NCBI GenBank assembly: GCA_934317845.1
Contig: CAKRES010000017.1
Span: 1-60,831 of the forward strand
DNA from: an uncultured Lachnospiraceae bacterium
GTDB taxonomy: Bacteria > Bacillota > Clostridia > Lachnospirales > Lachnospiraceae
Direction: 5' to 3'
Length of the DNA: 60,831 nucleotides
Shown here one piece after another: positions 17,712 through 26,726 of the stretch (the first letter of the stretch is position 1; the number at the start of each line of letters is the position of its first letter). A program made the position numbers and the translations under genes. A model generated the notes under the pieces. That model saw only the letters and a program-made list of their open reading frames with translations. It had not been told where the DNA came from and did no database searches.

Positions 17712-18944
17712 ATGTATCGTAAGTTTTTGATCAGTGTGATCGTGTTGGGAATCGCAGCAATCATGGGAATACAATTTTTATTGTATCAACAGGCATTGCC
17801 AAATCATATTACGCTTGTAAAAGGAGAGCAGTCACGATTTTCTTTTCTGATCCCTGCAAGTGCAGATGTTTACCGGGAGCAGGAGACCGTTCCGGTATCT
17901 AACATCAATATGTCGAAAAATTTTACGCTGAAAAATAATGCGCTTTCTTCCTATACGATGGATGTAAAATTGTTTGGTATGGTGCCGCTCAAAAAGGTTC
18001 AGGTCAATACGATCACAGAAACGAAGGTGCTGCCGTCGGGGAAAGCGATCGGGATCTACATGGAAACAGATGGTGTGCTGGTGCTTGGTACAACGGCGTT
18101 AAGAGATAGGAAAGGAAATCATTGTTATCCTGCCAAAAGTGTGATTCAGAAAGGGGATTATATTGTAAAAGCAGATCAGACGACGATCCATTACAAATCA
18201 GAATTGCTTTCTTATATAAAAAAGAAAAAAACGGCACGCATTGTGCTTACTCTTCGCCGAAAGGAACGTCTGATCAAAGTGGCAGTAAAGCCGGTGCTTA
18301 CCAAAAGCGGCTATAAATGTGGAATCTGGATCCGGGATGACACACAAGGGATCGGAACACTGACCTGTCAGAGCAGACAAGGTCATTTTTATGCATTGGG
18401 ACATGGCGTGAGTGATGTTGACACCGGAGAATTGTTAAACAGCAGACAAGGCAGGATCTATGAAGCGGAGGTATCCTATGTTGTGCCGGGAACGAGCGGG
18501 CATCCCGGAGAACTCGTGGGAAGCATTGATTATGCAACGCTCAATTGGTTAGGAGAGATCACAAAAAATCAGGAGCACGGGATCAGCGGACAGGGAAATG
18601 CCAAATTTATGGAGTATGCAAAAGAACAGGAAGAGCTTCCGGTTGCAATGAAACAGGAAGTGAAAAAGGGAAAAGCATTGATCCAGTCTTATGTCAGCGG
18701 AGAAAAAAAACAGTATGAGATCGAGATTGAAAAAGTGTCGATGGGAAGCGATTCGGATGCGGCAGATATGGTGATTCGTGTGACAGATCCTGAATTGATC
18801 AAGCTTACAGGTGGTATTGTGCAGGGAATGAGTGGTTCTCCTATCCTGCAAAATGGGAAGATTATTGGTGCTGTGACGCATGTATTTGTCAACGATCCTA
18901 CAAAAGGCTATGGGGTTTTTATTGAGAACATGTTGAAGAAATAG
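17712..18944 (+). CDS. spoIVB: SpoIVB signalling serine protease
   Basis: SpoIVB is secreted by the forespore and triggers sigma-K or late mother-cell events by cleaving SpoIVFA in bacilli. The 410-residue product has an N-terminal transmembrane anchor (about residues 5-25), a PDZ domain (about 100-190) and an S55 peptidase domain. The catalytic His is at 231 (ALGHG) and the catalytic Ser at 376 (GMSGSPIL). A G-rich ribosome site (GGGGGG) precedes the ATG. The recN-spoIVB-spo0A order is conserved. Confidence 0.96.
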   Translation: MYRKFLISVIVLGIAAIMGIQFLLYQQALPNHITLVKGEQSRFSFLIPASADVYREQETVPVSNINMSKNFTLKNNALSSYTMDVKLFGMVPLKKVQVNTITETKVLPSGKAIGIYMETDGVLVLGTTALRDRKGNHCYPAKSVIQKGDYIVKADQTTIHYKSELLSYIKKKKTARIVLTLRRKERLIKVAVKPVLTKSGYKCGIWIRDDTQGIGTLTCQSRQGHFYALGHGVSDVDTGELLNSRQGRIYEAEVSYVVPGTSGHPGELVGSIDYATLNWLGEITKNQEHGISGQGNAKFMEYAKEQEELPVAMKQEVKKGKALIQSYVSGEKKQYEIEIEKVSMGSDSDAADMVIRVTDPELIKLTGGIVQGMSGSPILQNGKIIGAVTHVFVNDPTKGYGVFIENMLKK

Positions 18945-19034
18945 AAAAACCATATATAGTGCATAGTTCTTCTTCATACTACAAAATATGCCAAAATTTA
19001 CAAGCTTTGTGTCAGTAATTGCGATGGGAAAAGA

Positions 19035-19063
19035 TTGTAATTGGAAATATTCATAGTTATAAT
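19035..19063 (+). promoter_or_regulatory. Sigma-A promoter of spo0A
   Basis: TTGTAA (19035-19040), a 17-bp spacer, and a perfect TATAAT (19058-19063) lie 43 bp before the start codon. I do not see a convincing sigma-H promoter here, unlike in B. subtilis. Confidence 0.6.
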
Positions 19064-19105
19064 GTAAGAAATAAGGGAAAAATATTATAATTTATGGAGG
19101 TTAAT

Positions 19106-19915
19106 ATGGAGTATAAGACAAAAGTATTGGTAGCTGATGACAATCAAAAGATGGTGGACATGCTGAAAGATCTGATCGGGATGCAAAAAGACATGGAGTT
19201 TGTCGGATTTGCCAATGATGGTCAGGAAGCATTGGGTATGCTAAAGGAAACAAATGCAGATGTATTGCTTCTTGACATGGTCATGCCAAAACGGGATGGA
19301 TTTGGTGTGTTGGAGCAGCTCAGAAAAGAACCAACGGCAAAACAGCCAGTTGTGATCGTCGTATCTGCAGCCGGAAGTGAACGGATTACAGAAGAAGCCA
19401 TTTCATTAGGTGCAGATTATTTTTTGTTAAAACCATTTGATCAGGACATGCTTCTCACGAAGATCCGCCAGTTGACCGCACCGAAGGAACAGACAGAAAA
19501 ACGGCTTCGACAGGGCTTTGTCAGTACCCAGAACGGATTCAGCAATGGAAATAACCTTGAGATCATTGTGACCAATATGATACATAGTGTGGGGATTCCG
19601 GCACATATCAAAGGTTACACATATCTAAGAGATTCTATTTTGCTGGTAGTTAACGATATGGAAATTTTAAATTCAATCACCAAAGAATTATATCCGACAA
19701 TTGCCAAAATGCACCAGACAACACCATCGAGAGTGGAGCGTGCTATTCGCCATGCGATTGAGGTGGCGTGGCTCAGAGGAAAAATGGACGTCATTGATGA
19801 GTTGTTTGGCTATACGATCAATGCAAGTAAGGGGAAACCAACGAATTCTGAGTTTATTGCCCTGATTGCCGATAAGATCCGGCTGGAACACCGGGCAGAA
19901 CTTCTTTGTGGTTGA
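19106..19915 (+). CDS. spo0A: Sporulation master regulator Spo0A
   Basis: Spo0A is the response regulator that commits the cell to sporulation. The 269-residue product has an intact receiver domain: acidic pocket D11-D12, phospho-acceptor D57 (LLLDMVMPKRDG) and K109 (LLKPFD). The C-terminal DNA-binding domain (about 150-269) has the conserved SRVERAIRHAIEVAW recognition region. The start at 19106 is chosen because TGGAGG sits just upstream; an ATG at 19094 overlaps that site. No phosphorelay kinase is nearby. Confidence 0.97.
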   Translation: MEYKTKVLVADDNQKMVDMLKDLIGMQKDMEFVGFANDGQEALGMLKETNADVLLLDMVMPKRDGFGVLEQLRKEPTAKQPVVIVVSAAGSERITEEAISLGADYFLLKPFDQDMLLTKIRQLTAPKEQTEKRLRQGFVSTQNGFSNGNNLEIIVTNMIHSVGIPAHIKGYTYLRDSILLVVNDMEILNSITKELYPTIAKMHQTTPSRVERAIRHAIEVAWLRGKMDVIDELFGYTINASKGKPTNSEFIALIADKIRLEHRAELLCG

Positions 19916-19939
19916 GATAAGAGAAAATAATTTTTTATG

Positions 19940-19997
19940 ATTGCCTTCCGACTTGGTTACAGAAATGGTGTAATAGTCGGAGGGCAATTTGTTTTGT
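19940..19997 (+). terminator. Rho-independent terminator after spo0A
   Basis: A 14-bp stem with one G-U pair (19940-19953 with 19975-19988, attgccttccgact/agtcggagggcaat) and a 21-base loop is followed by a T-rich stretch. Confidence 0.75.
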
Positions 19998-20004
19998 TTC
20001 GACT
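19998..20004 (-). promoter_or_regulatory. Possible Spo0A box upstream of the spo0A paralog
   Basis: The minus strand reads AGTCGAA, a 6-of-7 match to the Spo0A box TGTCGAA, about 40 bp before the -35 of the paralog. One short imperfect site is weak evidence. Confidence 0.25.
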
Positions 20005-20043
20005 CTGTTTTATTGGCATCCTGCAAAAATATTTTGATATATC

Positions 20044-20071
20044 TTGAAAAGTTAATATTTTCCAGTATAAT
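20044..20071 (+). promoter_or_regulatory. Sigma-A promoter of the Spo0A-like gene
   Basis: TTGAAA (20044-20049) and a perfect TATAAT (20066-20071) are separated by 16 bp and lie 30 bp before the start codon. The gene therefore has its own promoter, distinct from spo0A. Confidence 0.55.
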
Positions 20072-20101
20072 GAATGAACATATGCAGGAGGCTGAAAACA
20101 T

Positions 20102-20950
20102 ATGAAGGAAATAATAGGAACAAATGGGAAAAGAGTAAGGATATATGCAATTATCGAGAATCAGGAGATTCAGCGTCAATTGATACGCGTTGCATCCGGC
20201 ATTCCTGTCTTTCGTCTAGTGGGAGTTAGTGATAATGGAGAAGATGCGATGCTTGATATTATCAAGGTAAAACCAGACATGGTTATCACGGAATTATACC
20301 TTTCTGGAATGGATGCAAGTGTGATGATGCAGCTGCTTTCTGAAATGATGGGGGAATGGATGCCTTGTTTTATTGTTTGTTATGAGTGGATGCCAACGGC
20401 GTTTCGGGCTGTAATGGAGCAAAACAGAGTAGTGTCCTGTATTATGTTTCCTGTAAAAGATCATATTTTGAGCAGACAGTTACAAAATATTCTTGCTTGT
20501 TATGAACACATGCAGCAGGAACGGCAGCAGGAGAAACGAGGGCAACTGGAAAAAAAGCTGTTGCGTGAAACATCGCAGTATGACCAGAAAGGACGAAAGC
20601 AGGAGCGGATCGCTGAAATTGTGGATTGTGAACTCGAACTTGTTGGCATGCCGCAGCATTTAAAAGGATGCCGATATGTGAAACAGGCATTGATCTGGTT
20701 ATTGCTGAATCCGGAAAAGCAGGTGCGAATGCAGGAGTTATATCAACAGCTTGCAAATGTTTATGAGGTAAAGAGTTCGAGTGTGGAACGCTGTATGCGC
20801 ACTGTGATCAAAAAGACCTGGCAGAGTGGAAGGGGAGAATATTTAAAAACATTGTTTGAGTACCAGGAACTTGGAACTTTTAACCGTCCGAGCAACTCCC
20901 GTTTTTTGAGATTTCTTGTTAATACTATACGAAAGGAATATATCTGGTAG
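20102..20950 (+). CDS. Spo0A paralog with degenerate receiver domain
   Basis: The 282-residue product aligns with Spo0A over its whole length but its receiver is inactivated. The phospho-acceptor Asp is replaced by Glu64 (VITELYLSGMD versus LLLDMVMPKRD), the acidic pair DD by I18-E19, and the conserved Lys by Pro117. A Gln/Lys/Arg-rich linker (about 135-180) leads to a Spo0A C-terminal domain (about 180-282) that retains the recognition pattern SSSVERCMRTVIKKTW. It is likely a DNA-binding protein that does not need phosphorylation; Glu may mimic the phosphorylated state. It lies directly after spo0A and before glgA. Whether it helps or opposes Spo0A cannot be read from sequence. Confidence 0.88.
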   Translation: MKEIIGTNGKRVRIYAIIENQEIQRQLIRVASGIPVFRLVGVSDNGEDAMLDIIKVKPDMVITELYLSGMDASVMMQLLSEMMGEWMPCFIVCYEWMPTAFRAVMEQNRVVSCIMFPVKDHILSRQLQNILACYEHMQQERQQEKRGQLEKKLLRETSQYDQKGRKQERIAEIVDCELELVGMPQHLKGCRYVKQALIWLLLNPEKQVRMQELYQQLANVYEVKSSSVERCMRTVIKKTWQSGRGEYLKTLFEYQELGTFNRPSNSRFLRFLVNTIRKEYIW

Positions 20951-21016
20951 TTAGTTACTTTTGTGGTTTTTTCGGCGAAAAAGATCACCTGATTAGGGAT
21001 AATTTACAAAAAAAGG

Positions 21017-21045
21017 TTCAAATGATACGTGTTTTGTGCTATACT
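21017..21045 (+). promoter_or_regulatory. Sigma-A promoter of glgA
   Basis: TTCAAA (21017-21022), a 17-bp spacer and TATACT (21040-21045) lie 40 bp before the glgA start. Confidence 0.55.
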
Positions 21046-21085
21046 AGTTAGCAAGAATGTTGTTCAATGCATGAGGAGGTAGCAG

Positions 21086-22552
21086 ATGAAGAAGATACTT
21101 TTTGTAGCATCAGAATGCGTGCCATTTATTAAAACAGGTGGTTTGGCAGACGTAGTGGGAACGCTGCCTAAGATTTTTGATAAACAATATTATGATATTC
21201 GTGTTGTCATTCCAAATTATAACTGTATTCCGTGGGAATACCGGGAGAAGATGATCACGACCGCATATTTTTATATGGATCAGCATGGACAGGATATCTA
21301 TGTGGGAGTAAAAACGTTACAGATTGATGGAATCTACTACTATTTTATAGATAATGAACAGTATTTCGGTGGTTCTGTTCCATATTATGACATGTTTCAG
21401 GATATTGAGCGTTTTGCCTTTTTCTCAAAGGCGGCACTTTCCATTCTTCCGGTGGTGGATTTTAAACCGGATATCATCCACTGTCATGACTGGCAGGCAG
21501 CATTAGTACCGGTATATCTGAATACGATCTTTCAGGGCAATGGTTTTTACTGGGGCATCCGCACCGTTATGACCATACACAACCTGCAGTTTAAGGGTGA
21601 GTGGAATGTACCACATATTCAGGGTGTAACAAGTCTTCCGGATGAGTGCTTCCTTCCTGGACGGATGGTTCCTCCAAATCAGGATACCCGTGTGTTAAGG
21701 GAACATCAGAATTGTAGTATGCTTCGTGGTGGTCTGGTATATTCTGATTATATTACTACCGTAAGTAATACTTATGCCAGAGAGATCCAGACACCGTATT
21801 ACGGAGAGGGACTGGATGATCTGTTGAGTATGCGTCATGAGCGGTTATGGGGTATTGTCAACGGAATTGATTACGATGTTTATAATCCGGCAACGGATGC
21901 GAAGATCTATCAGAATTATGATGTGGAGAACTTCCGCACATTAAAACGTGCAAATAAGCGTAAGATTCAGGAAGAACTGGGACTGCATGTAGATGACAGC
22001 CATTTTATGATCGGTATTATTTCGCGACTGACGGATCAGAAGGGACTGGATCTGGTGGACCGCGTGATGAATGAGATCTGTACACCGGATACACAGTTTG
22101 TTATTTTAGGTACCGGAGATTCCCGCTATGAGGATATGTTCCGCTATTATCAGAGCATTTATGGGGATCGTGTATCGGCAAATATTTACTTCTCTGATGC
22201 ACGTTCTCATATGGTATATGCAAGCTGTGATGCCATGCTCGTGCCAAGCCGTTTCGAGCCTTGTGGACTGACACAGTTGATGGCACTGCGTTATGGTACG
22301 GTACCGATCGTGCGGGAAACCGGAGGATTAAAGGATACGGTGTGGCCATACAATGAATACGAGCAGTCCGGAACCGGATTTACCTTTGCAAATTACAACG
22401 CACATGAGCTGCTCGATCAGATCAATTATGCAAAGCATGTCTATTATGACCAGAGAGAGAACTGGGATCGCATGGTAGAGCGTGGTATGCGCGTGGACTG
22501 GTCATGGCAGAATTCCGCAAAGATCTATCAGGATCTTTACGATAGAATGTAG
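21086..22552 (+). CDS. glgA: Glycogen (starch) synthase, ADP-glucose type
   Basis: GlgA extends alpha-1,4-glucan chains from ADP-glucose. The 488-residue GT5-family product has the N-terminal KTGGLADVVGTLPK motif (ADP-glucose binding), the DWQAALVPVYL region and the C-terminal ETGGLKDTV stretch with FEPCGLTQL. Start follows GAGGAGGT. No other glg gene is adjacent; its neighbour is the Spo0A-like regulator. Storage polysaccharide build-up before sporulation is known in clostridia, so a regulatory link is possible but inferred. Confidence 0.96.
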   Translation: MKKILFVASECVPFIKTGGLADVVGTLPKIFDKQYYDIRVVIPNYNCIPWEYREKMITTAYFYMDQHGQDIYVGVKTLQIDGIYYYFIDNEQYFGGSVPYYDMFQDIERFAFFSKAALSILPVVDFKPDIIHCHDWQAALVPVYLNTIFQGNGFYWGIRTVMTIHNLQFKGEWNVPHIQGVTSLPDECFLPGRMVPPNQDTRVLREHQNCSMLRGGLVYSDYITTVSNTYAREIQTPYYGEGLDDLLSMRHERLWGIVNGIDYDVYNPATDAKIYQNYDVENFRTLKRANKRKIQEELGLHVDDSHFMIGIISRLTDQKGLDLVDRVMNEICTPDTQFVILGTGDSRYEDMFRYYQSIYGDRVSANIYFSDARSHMVYASCDAMLVPSRFEPCGLTQLMALRYGTVPIVRETGGLKDTVWPYNEYEQSGTGFTFANYNAHELLDQINYAKHVYYDQRENWDRMVERGMRVDWSWQNSAKIYQDLYDRM

Positions 22553-22594
22553 TTTTTACAAATGTAGTTGACTTTGTTTTCTAACAATTATAGA

Positions 22595-22637
22595 ATACTC
22601 TAAGAATGGGGTTTCCTGTTCTTAGAGTATTTTTTTC
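22595..22637 (+). terminator. Rho-independent terminator after glgA
   Basis: A perfect 12-bp stem (22595-22606 with 22619-22630, atactctaagaa/ttcttagagtat) and a T-run. Confidence 0.88.
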
Positions 22638-22686
22638 ATAATGATGGCAGAAGTAACAGAAGAATCCGAAAAGGAGTTTGAGAAAT

Positions 22687-23985
22687 ATGAAGCAGAAAAT
22701 TTCGCGTGTGATGGCATTTGTTCTGGCAATGGCACTGGTACCACAGTTGACAGGATGTACGAATGTGATCAAGGAACAGTGGCAGGTAGTAGAAAAATAC
22801 CGTCTGGAAAATACGACAACAGAAAAGCAGGAAAAGACCGAGGAGGCAACGACTGAGGAGCTTCCGGAACAGGTTGTGTTAGCAGATTATATTGATGAGA
22901 GCGGAGATACGTTGGGACTTCGTGTAATTGTGCCAAACGGATATAAGAGAGTGGGCGAAGCCACAACCGAAGCAGAAAAGAGTGGAAAAAAAGCGGCAAA
23001 GAGCAAAACTACAAAGCAGGATAGTAAAGATGCGACAACGAAAGAACCTGCGGCAACGACTACGACGGAACAGACGACAACAAGTGAAGCGTCTGCAGTT
23101 TCTACGACACAGGTGCCTGCTTATGGAGCAGCTTCCTCTGATGCAGCAGGTGTGACCACGGAGGACAGTGCTACGACAGAGAATGGTGCGACTACAGAAG
23201 CAACAACAGAGGCACGCGTAAATACATCAGGAGAAGTCTACACAATGGCACAGGCTATGCGAACCCTTCCGGTAAAGAAAGCCGGAGAGGAAGTTATGCT
23301 TTATACCGGAGCCAAGAAAGAGAAACAGGATTCCTATATTGCGATCTTGGATCTTCCTTTGGATAAGGGAAATCTGCAGCAGCGCAGCAGTACGATCATG
23401 CGTTTATATGGAGAATATTTCTGGATGAACCGTGACTATGACAATTTGGGATTCTCTTTGTTATCCAATTTTAATATGGATTATAACAAATGGATCGCAG
23501 GAAATCGGCTTGCTGCCGGAAATGGTACTTTTGGCTGGTATGAAGACGGCGATAACGGGGATACTTATGACAACTTCTTAGAGTACATGCAGTATTATTT
23601 CAAATATACGGGCATGGATTCTTTGCTGGCTGCCAGCAAGGAAACAAAGGCGGAGAATATATCCGTAGGTGATTTCTTTACTGATGAAAAGAAAGAAAAT
23701 GCAGCTATGGTAGTGGATGTGGCAGAAGACAGTGAAGGAGACCGCTGCTTTTTATTGGCGAGCGGCGGAAGTCCGGCACAGGATATGGAGATCTTAAAGA
23801 ATCCTGCGCACGAAGATCCATGGTATTATGTGTCAGAGCTTAAGGATACATTTGAAACACCGGAATTTACACTATCGAAAAAACTCTGTTATCATCTGAA
23901 GGCAGAGAACGGAACAAAGAAAAACACAGTGAGCAGTGATGCAGCATCTAAAGATGCGGTGTCAAAGGATGCGTTGACGCAATAG
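22687..23985 (+). CDS. DUF4846-type lipoprotein with Thr-rich linker
   Basis: The 432-residue product has a lipoprotein signal (hydrophobic residues 8-20, lipobox LTGC with Cys24) and should be anchored on the outer face of the membrane. A Thr/Ala/Glu-rich low-complexity linker spans about residues 40-180. The C-terminal globular part (about 185-410) resembles DUF4846, including FLLASGGSPAQDMEILKNP and PWYYV. The last 20 residues are Ser/Lys/Asp-Ala repeats. The ATG at 22687 is used because AAAAGGAG lies 11 bases upstream; a TTG at 22678 is too close to that site. Function is unknown. The family assignment is from memory of the motif and is moderate. Confidence 0.8.
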   Translation: MKQKISRVMAFVLAMALVPQLTGCTNVIKEQWQVVEKYRLENTTTEKQEKTEEATTEELPEQVVLADYIDESGDTLGLRVIVPNGYKRVGEATTEAEKSGKKAAKSKTTKQDSKDATTKEPAATTTTEQTTTSEASAVSTTQVPAYGAASSDAAGVTTEDSATTENGATTEATTEARVNTSGEVYTMAQAMRTLPVKKAGEEVMLYTGAKKEKQDSYIAILDLPLDKGNLQQRSSTIMRLYGEYFWMNRDYDNLGFSLLSNFNMDYNKWIAGNRLAAGNGTFGWYEDGDNGDTYDNFLEYMQYYFKYTGMDSLLAASKETKAENISVGDFFTDEKKENAAMVVDVAEDSEGDRCFLLASGGSPAQDMEILKNPAHEDPWYYVSELKDTFETPEFTLSKKLCYHLKAENGTKKNTVSSDAASKDAVSKDALTQ

Positions 23986-24001
23986 GAAAGGATGACAGAA
24001 T

Positions 24002-25744
24002 ATGGCATTAGACGGTGTCGTAATTTCTAATATGATATATGACCTCGATCAGAAGCTGATCGGCGGAAGGATCACAAAGATCTATCAGCCGGAGGACGAT
24101 GAAATATTACTGGTGATCAAGAACGAGCGGGAAACATACCGCTTGTTTCTTTCTGCGTCCGCTTCCCTGCCGCTTCTTTATCTGGTATCGGAAAAAAAGG
24201 AGAATCCGATGATTGCTCCGAATTTTTGCATGCTGCTTCGCAAGCACATCAATAACGGACGTATTATAGCCATTGCACAGCCGGGGATGGAACGGATCAT
24301 GGATATGACCATTGAGCACCTGGATGAAATGGGGGATGTGTGCCAAAAGCATCTGATCATCGAGATCATGGGAAAACACAGCAATATCATTTTCTGTGAT
24401 GATTCTTACCAGATCCTGGATAGTATTAAGCATATCAGTTTGCTGGTAAGCTCCGTCAGAGAGGTGCTTCCGGGAAAAAAATATGAATATCCGCCAAATC
24501 AGGGTAAGGATAATCCGCTTCTGGTAGAAAAGAAGGCGTGGATCACCCGTTTGAAGCAGTGTCCGATGACATTGCAAAAGGCAATTTATACAACGCTTAC
24601 CGGGATCAGTCCACTTGTGGCAGCAGAACTTTGTTATCGGGCGAAAGTGGAGGGAGACCGTCCGGTAGAGGCACTTTACGAGCCACAGCTTGATGCATTG
24701 TACGACGAGCTATGCCGGTTAAGGCAGGACATCAAAGAGGGGACATTTGTTCCAAATATTGTATATGAAAATGGAGTGCCGGTAGAATTTTCTTCTATTC
24801 TGCTTACTTCCTATGAGGCAGACGAGATTCGGCAGATGGATGATATTTCCAGTGTGCTGGAAACCTATTATGCTCAGAAAAATCTTGTAACAAAGATCCG
24901 GCAGAAATCGGCGGAACTGCGTCATATTGTGGCAACTGCAGTGGAACGAACCGCCAAAAAGCTGGATATCCAGCAAAAACAGCTAAAGGATACCGAAAAA
25001 AGAGAAAAATATAAGATATATGGAGAGTTACTTCAGGCATATAGCTATGAGATTGCACCGCAATCCAAGTCATATGAGGCACTCAATTACTATACCAACG
25101 AAACGATCACGATCCCGTTAGATCCCAACCTTTCTCCGATGGAAAATGCGAACAAATATTTTAAACGTTACGCGAAGCTCAAACGTACCTACGAAGCACT
25201 TTGTACGCTCACCGTAGAGACTAGGGAGGAATTGATGCATCTGAGATCGGTACAGGTGGCATTGGAACTTGCCATGTCGGAAAATGATCTGGCAGAGATC
25301 AAGGAGGAACTGGTTGAGTGTGGTTATATGAAACGCCGGGCAAGAGGAAAGAAGGAACGTCATCAAAAAAGCAAGCCGCTCCATTTTCTGTCTTCCGATG
25401 GTTTCCATATGTATGTCGGAAAAAATAATTTTCAAAATGACGAGTTGACGTTTAAGGTGGCAAATGCAGGTGATTTTTGGTTTCATGCCAATGATATTCC
25501 GGGTTCACATGTTATCGTAAAGAAAGAACAGGCAGAAGATCTTCCGGATGCTACCTATATTGAGGCGGCAAGACTGGCGGCCTATTATTCTTCCGGAAGA
25601 GGGGATTCCAAGGTAGAGGTGGATTATACCAGACGTGGCAATATAAAAAAACCTGCCGGCGCAAAGCCGGGGTACGTGATCTATCACACGAATTATTCCA
25701 TGAATGTGGCACCTGATATTAACGGGATTGAACAGATTGGATAA
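24002..25744 (+). CDS. rqcH: RqcH / FbpA, NFACT-family ribosome quality control factor
   Basis: RqcH (Rqc2 homologue) binds stalled 50S-peptidyl-tRNA complexes and recruits tRNA-Ala to add alanine tails; older annotations call it fibronectin-binding. The 580-residue product has NFACT-N (about 1-270, starting MALDGVVISNMIYDL), a coiled-coil middle (about 280-440) and the NFACT-R domain (about 450-570) with FHANDIPGSHVIVK. Length is typical. Confidence 0.94.
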   Translation: MALDGVVISNMIYDLDQKLIGGRITKIYQPEDDEILLVIKNERETYRLFLSASASLPLLYLVSEKKENPMIAPNFCMLLRKHINNGRIIAIAQPGMERIMDMTIEHLDEMGDVCQKHLIIEIMGKHSNIIFCDDSYQILDSIKHISLLVSSVREVLPGKKYEYPPNQGKDNPLLVEKKAWITRLKQCPMTLQKAIYTTLTGISPLVAAELCYRAKVEGDRPVEALYEPQLDALYDELCRLRQDIKEGTFVPNIVYENGVPVEFSSILLTSYEADEIRQMDDISSVLETYYAQKNLVTKIRQKSAELRHIVATAVERTAKKLDIQQKQLKDTEKREKYKIYGELLQAYSYEIAPQSKSYEALNYYTNETITIPLDPNLSPMENANKYFKRYAKLKRTYEALCTLTVETREELMHLRSVQVALELAMSENDLAEIKEELVECGYMKRRARGKKERHQKSKPLHFLSSDGFHMYVGKNNFQNDELTFKVANAGDFWFHANDIPGSHVIVKKEQAEDLPDATYIEAARLAAYYSSGRGDSKVEVDYTRRGNIKKPAGAKPGYVIYHTNYSMNVAPDINGIEQIG

Positions 25745-25775
25745 GTAAAAAGTTTGAAAGAAAAGGAAAAAAAGA

Positions 25776-26651
25776 ATGAAACAATTATTAGATTGTATCT
25801 TGGATGCGTTGCTGGACAGTGCAAAGATCCTTCCCTTTTTGTTCTTTGCATATCTTGCAATGGAATACATTGAACATAAAATGGGAGAGCGTGCCAAACG
25901 CGAAATTGAGCGAGCCGGGGCGTTAGGTCCGGTATTTGGAAGTGTGCTTGGTGTGATCCCACAGTGTGGATTTTCTACGGTAGCATCCAATTTGTTTGCC
26001 GGACGTATTATTACAGTAGGTACGCTGCTGGCAGTATACTTGTCTACCTCGGACGAAATGCTTCCCATTTTTATATCAGAATCTGTTCCGGTTGTGACGA
26101 TGGTGAAGATTTTAGGCGTGAAGTGTCTGATCGCTATGGTGGCAGGATTTTTGATCGACGCTGTTTTGCGTTTGCTGACACATGGTAAAAAAGAAGAAAT
26201 GATGAGTGGGGATCTGTGTGAACACGAACATTGCCACTGCGAGAAAAGTATATTGAAATCTTCTCTTGTGCATACTGTCAAGATCATTTTATTTATCTTT
26301 CTTATTTCTGCAATATTAAATATCTTGATCGCAATTGTGGGAGAGGATAGTTTAAAGCAGCTTATTGGAAACCGTCCGGTCATTACCTGCTTTGTTGCAG
26401 GACTGGTGGGCTTGATCCCGAACTGTGCGGCATCCGTTGTGATCACGGAGCTTTTCTTAGAACACATGATCAGTGTCGGAGCAATGTTCAGCGGACTGCT
26501 TGTTGGGGCAGGTGTAGGACTTTTGGTGTTATTCCGGGTTAATGAGCATTGGAAAGAAAATGTAAAGATCGTGGCACTGTTATATGGAATCGGTGTGGGA
26601 GCAGGTTTGTTTCTGGAATGGTTGTTTCCACTGATTGGATTTACCATATAA
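25776..26651 (+). CDS. Putative 10-TM heavy-metal/arsenic exporter (ArsP_2-like)
   Basis: The 291-residue polytopic membrane protein has two related halves, each with a conserved cysteine motif: VIPQCGFSTVASNLFAGR (about residues 60-77) and LIPNCAASVVITELFLE (about 215-231). A His/Cys-rich cytoplasmic loop (CEHEHCHCEK, about 149-158) may bind metal. This fits the family annotated as arsenic efflux or putative manganese transporter. The substrate is not settled by sequence. It follows rqcH after 31 bp. Confidence 0.82.
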   Translation: MKQLLDCILDALLDSAKILPFLFFAYLAMEYIEHKMGERAKREIERAGALGPVFGSVLGVIPQCGFSTVASNLFAGRIITVGTLLAVYLSTSDEMLPIFISESVPVVTMVKILGVKCLIAMVAGFLIDAVLRLLTHGKKEEMMSGDLCEHEHCHCEKSILKSSLVHTVKIILFIFLISAILNILIAIVGEDSLKQLIGNRPVITCFVAGLVGLIPNCAASVVITELFLEHMISVGAMFSGLLVGAGVGLLVLFRVNEHWKENVKIVALLYGIGVGAGLFLEWLFPLIGFTI

Positions 26652-26679
26652 AAGGTTAAAAAAACAGCAAAAATGCCGA

Positions 26680-26685
26680 TATAAT
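26680..26685 (+). promoter_or_regulatory. Possible promoter (-10) for the FliD-like pair
   Basis: A perfect TATAAT is present, with a weak TTAAAA 18 bp upstream (26656-26661). It lies 42 bp before the next gene. Confidence 0.35.
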
Positions 26686-26726
26686 AAAGAAGAGCAGAAT
26701 AGAAGCAGAATGAAGGAGGGAATACT

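Noticed and set aside
25505..26647. 380-codon minus-strand frame opposite the metal permease
   Set aside because: It overlaps rqcH and the permease, both with clear family motifs, and has no recognisable domain.
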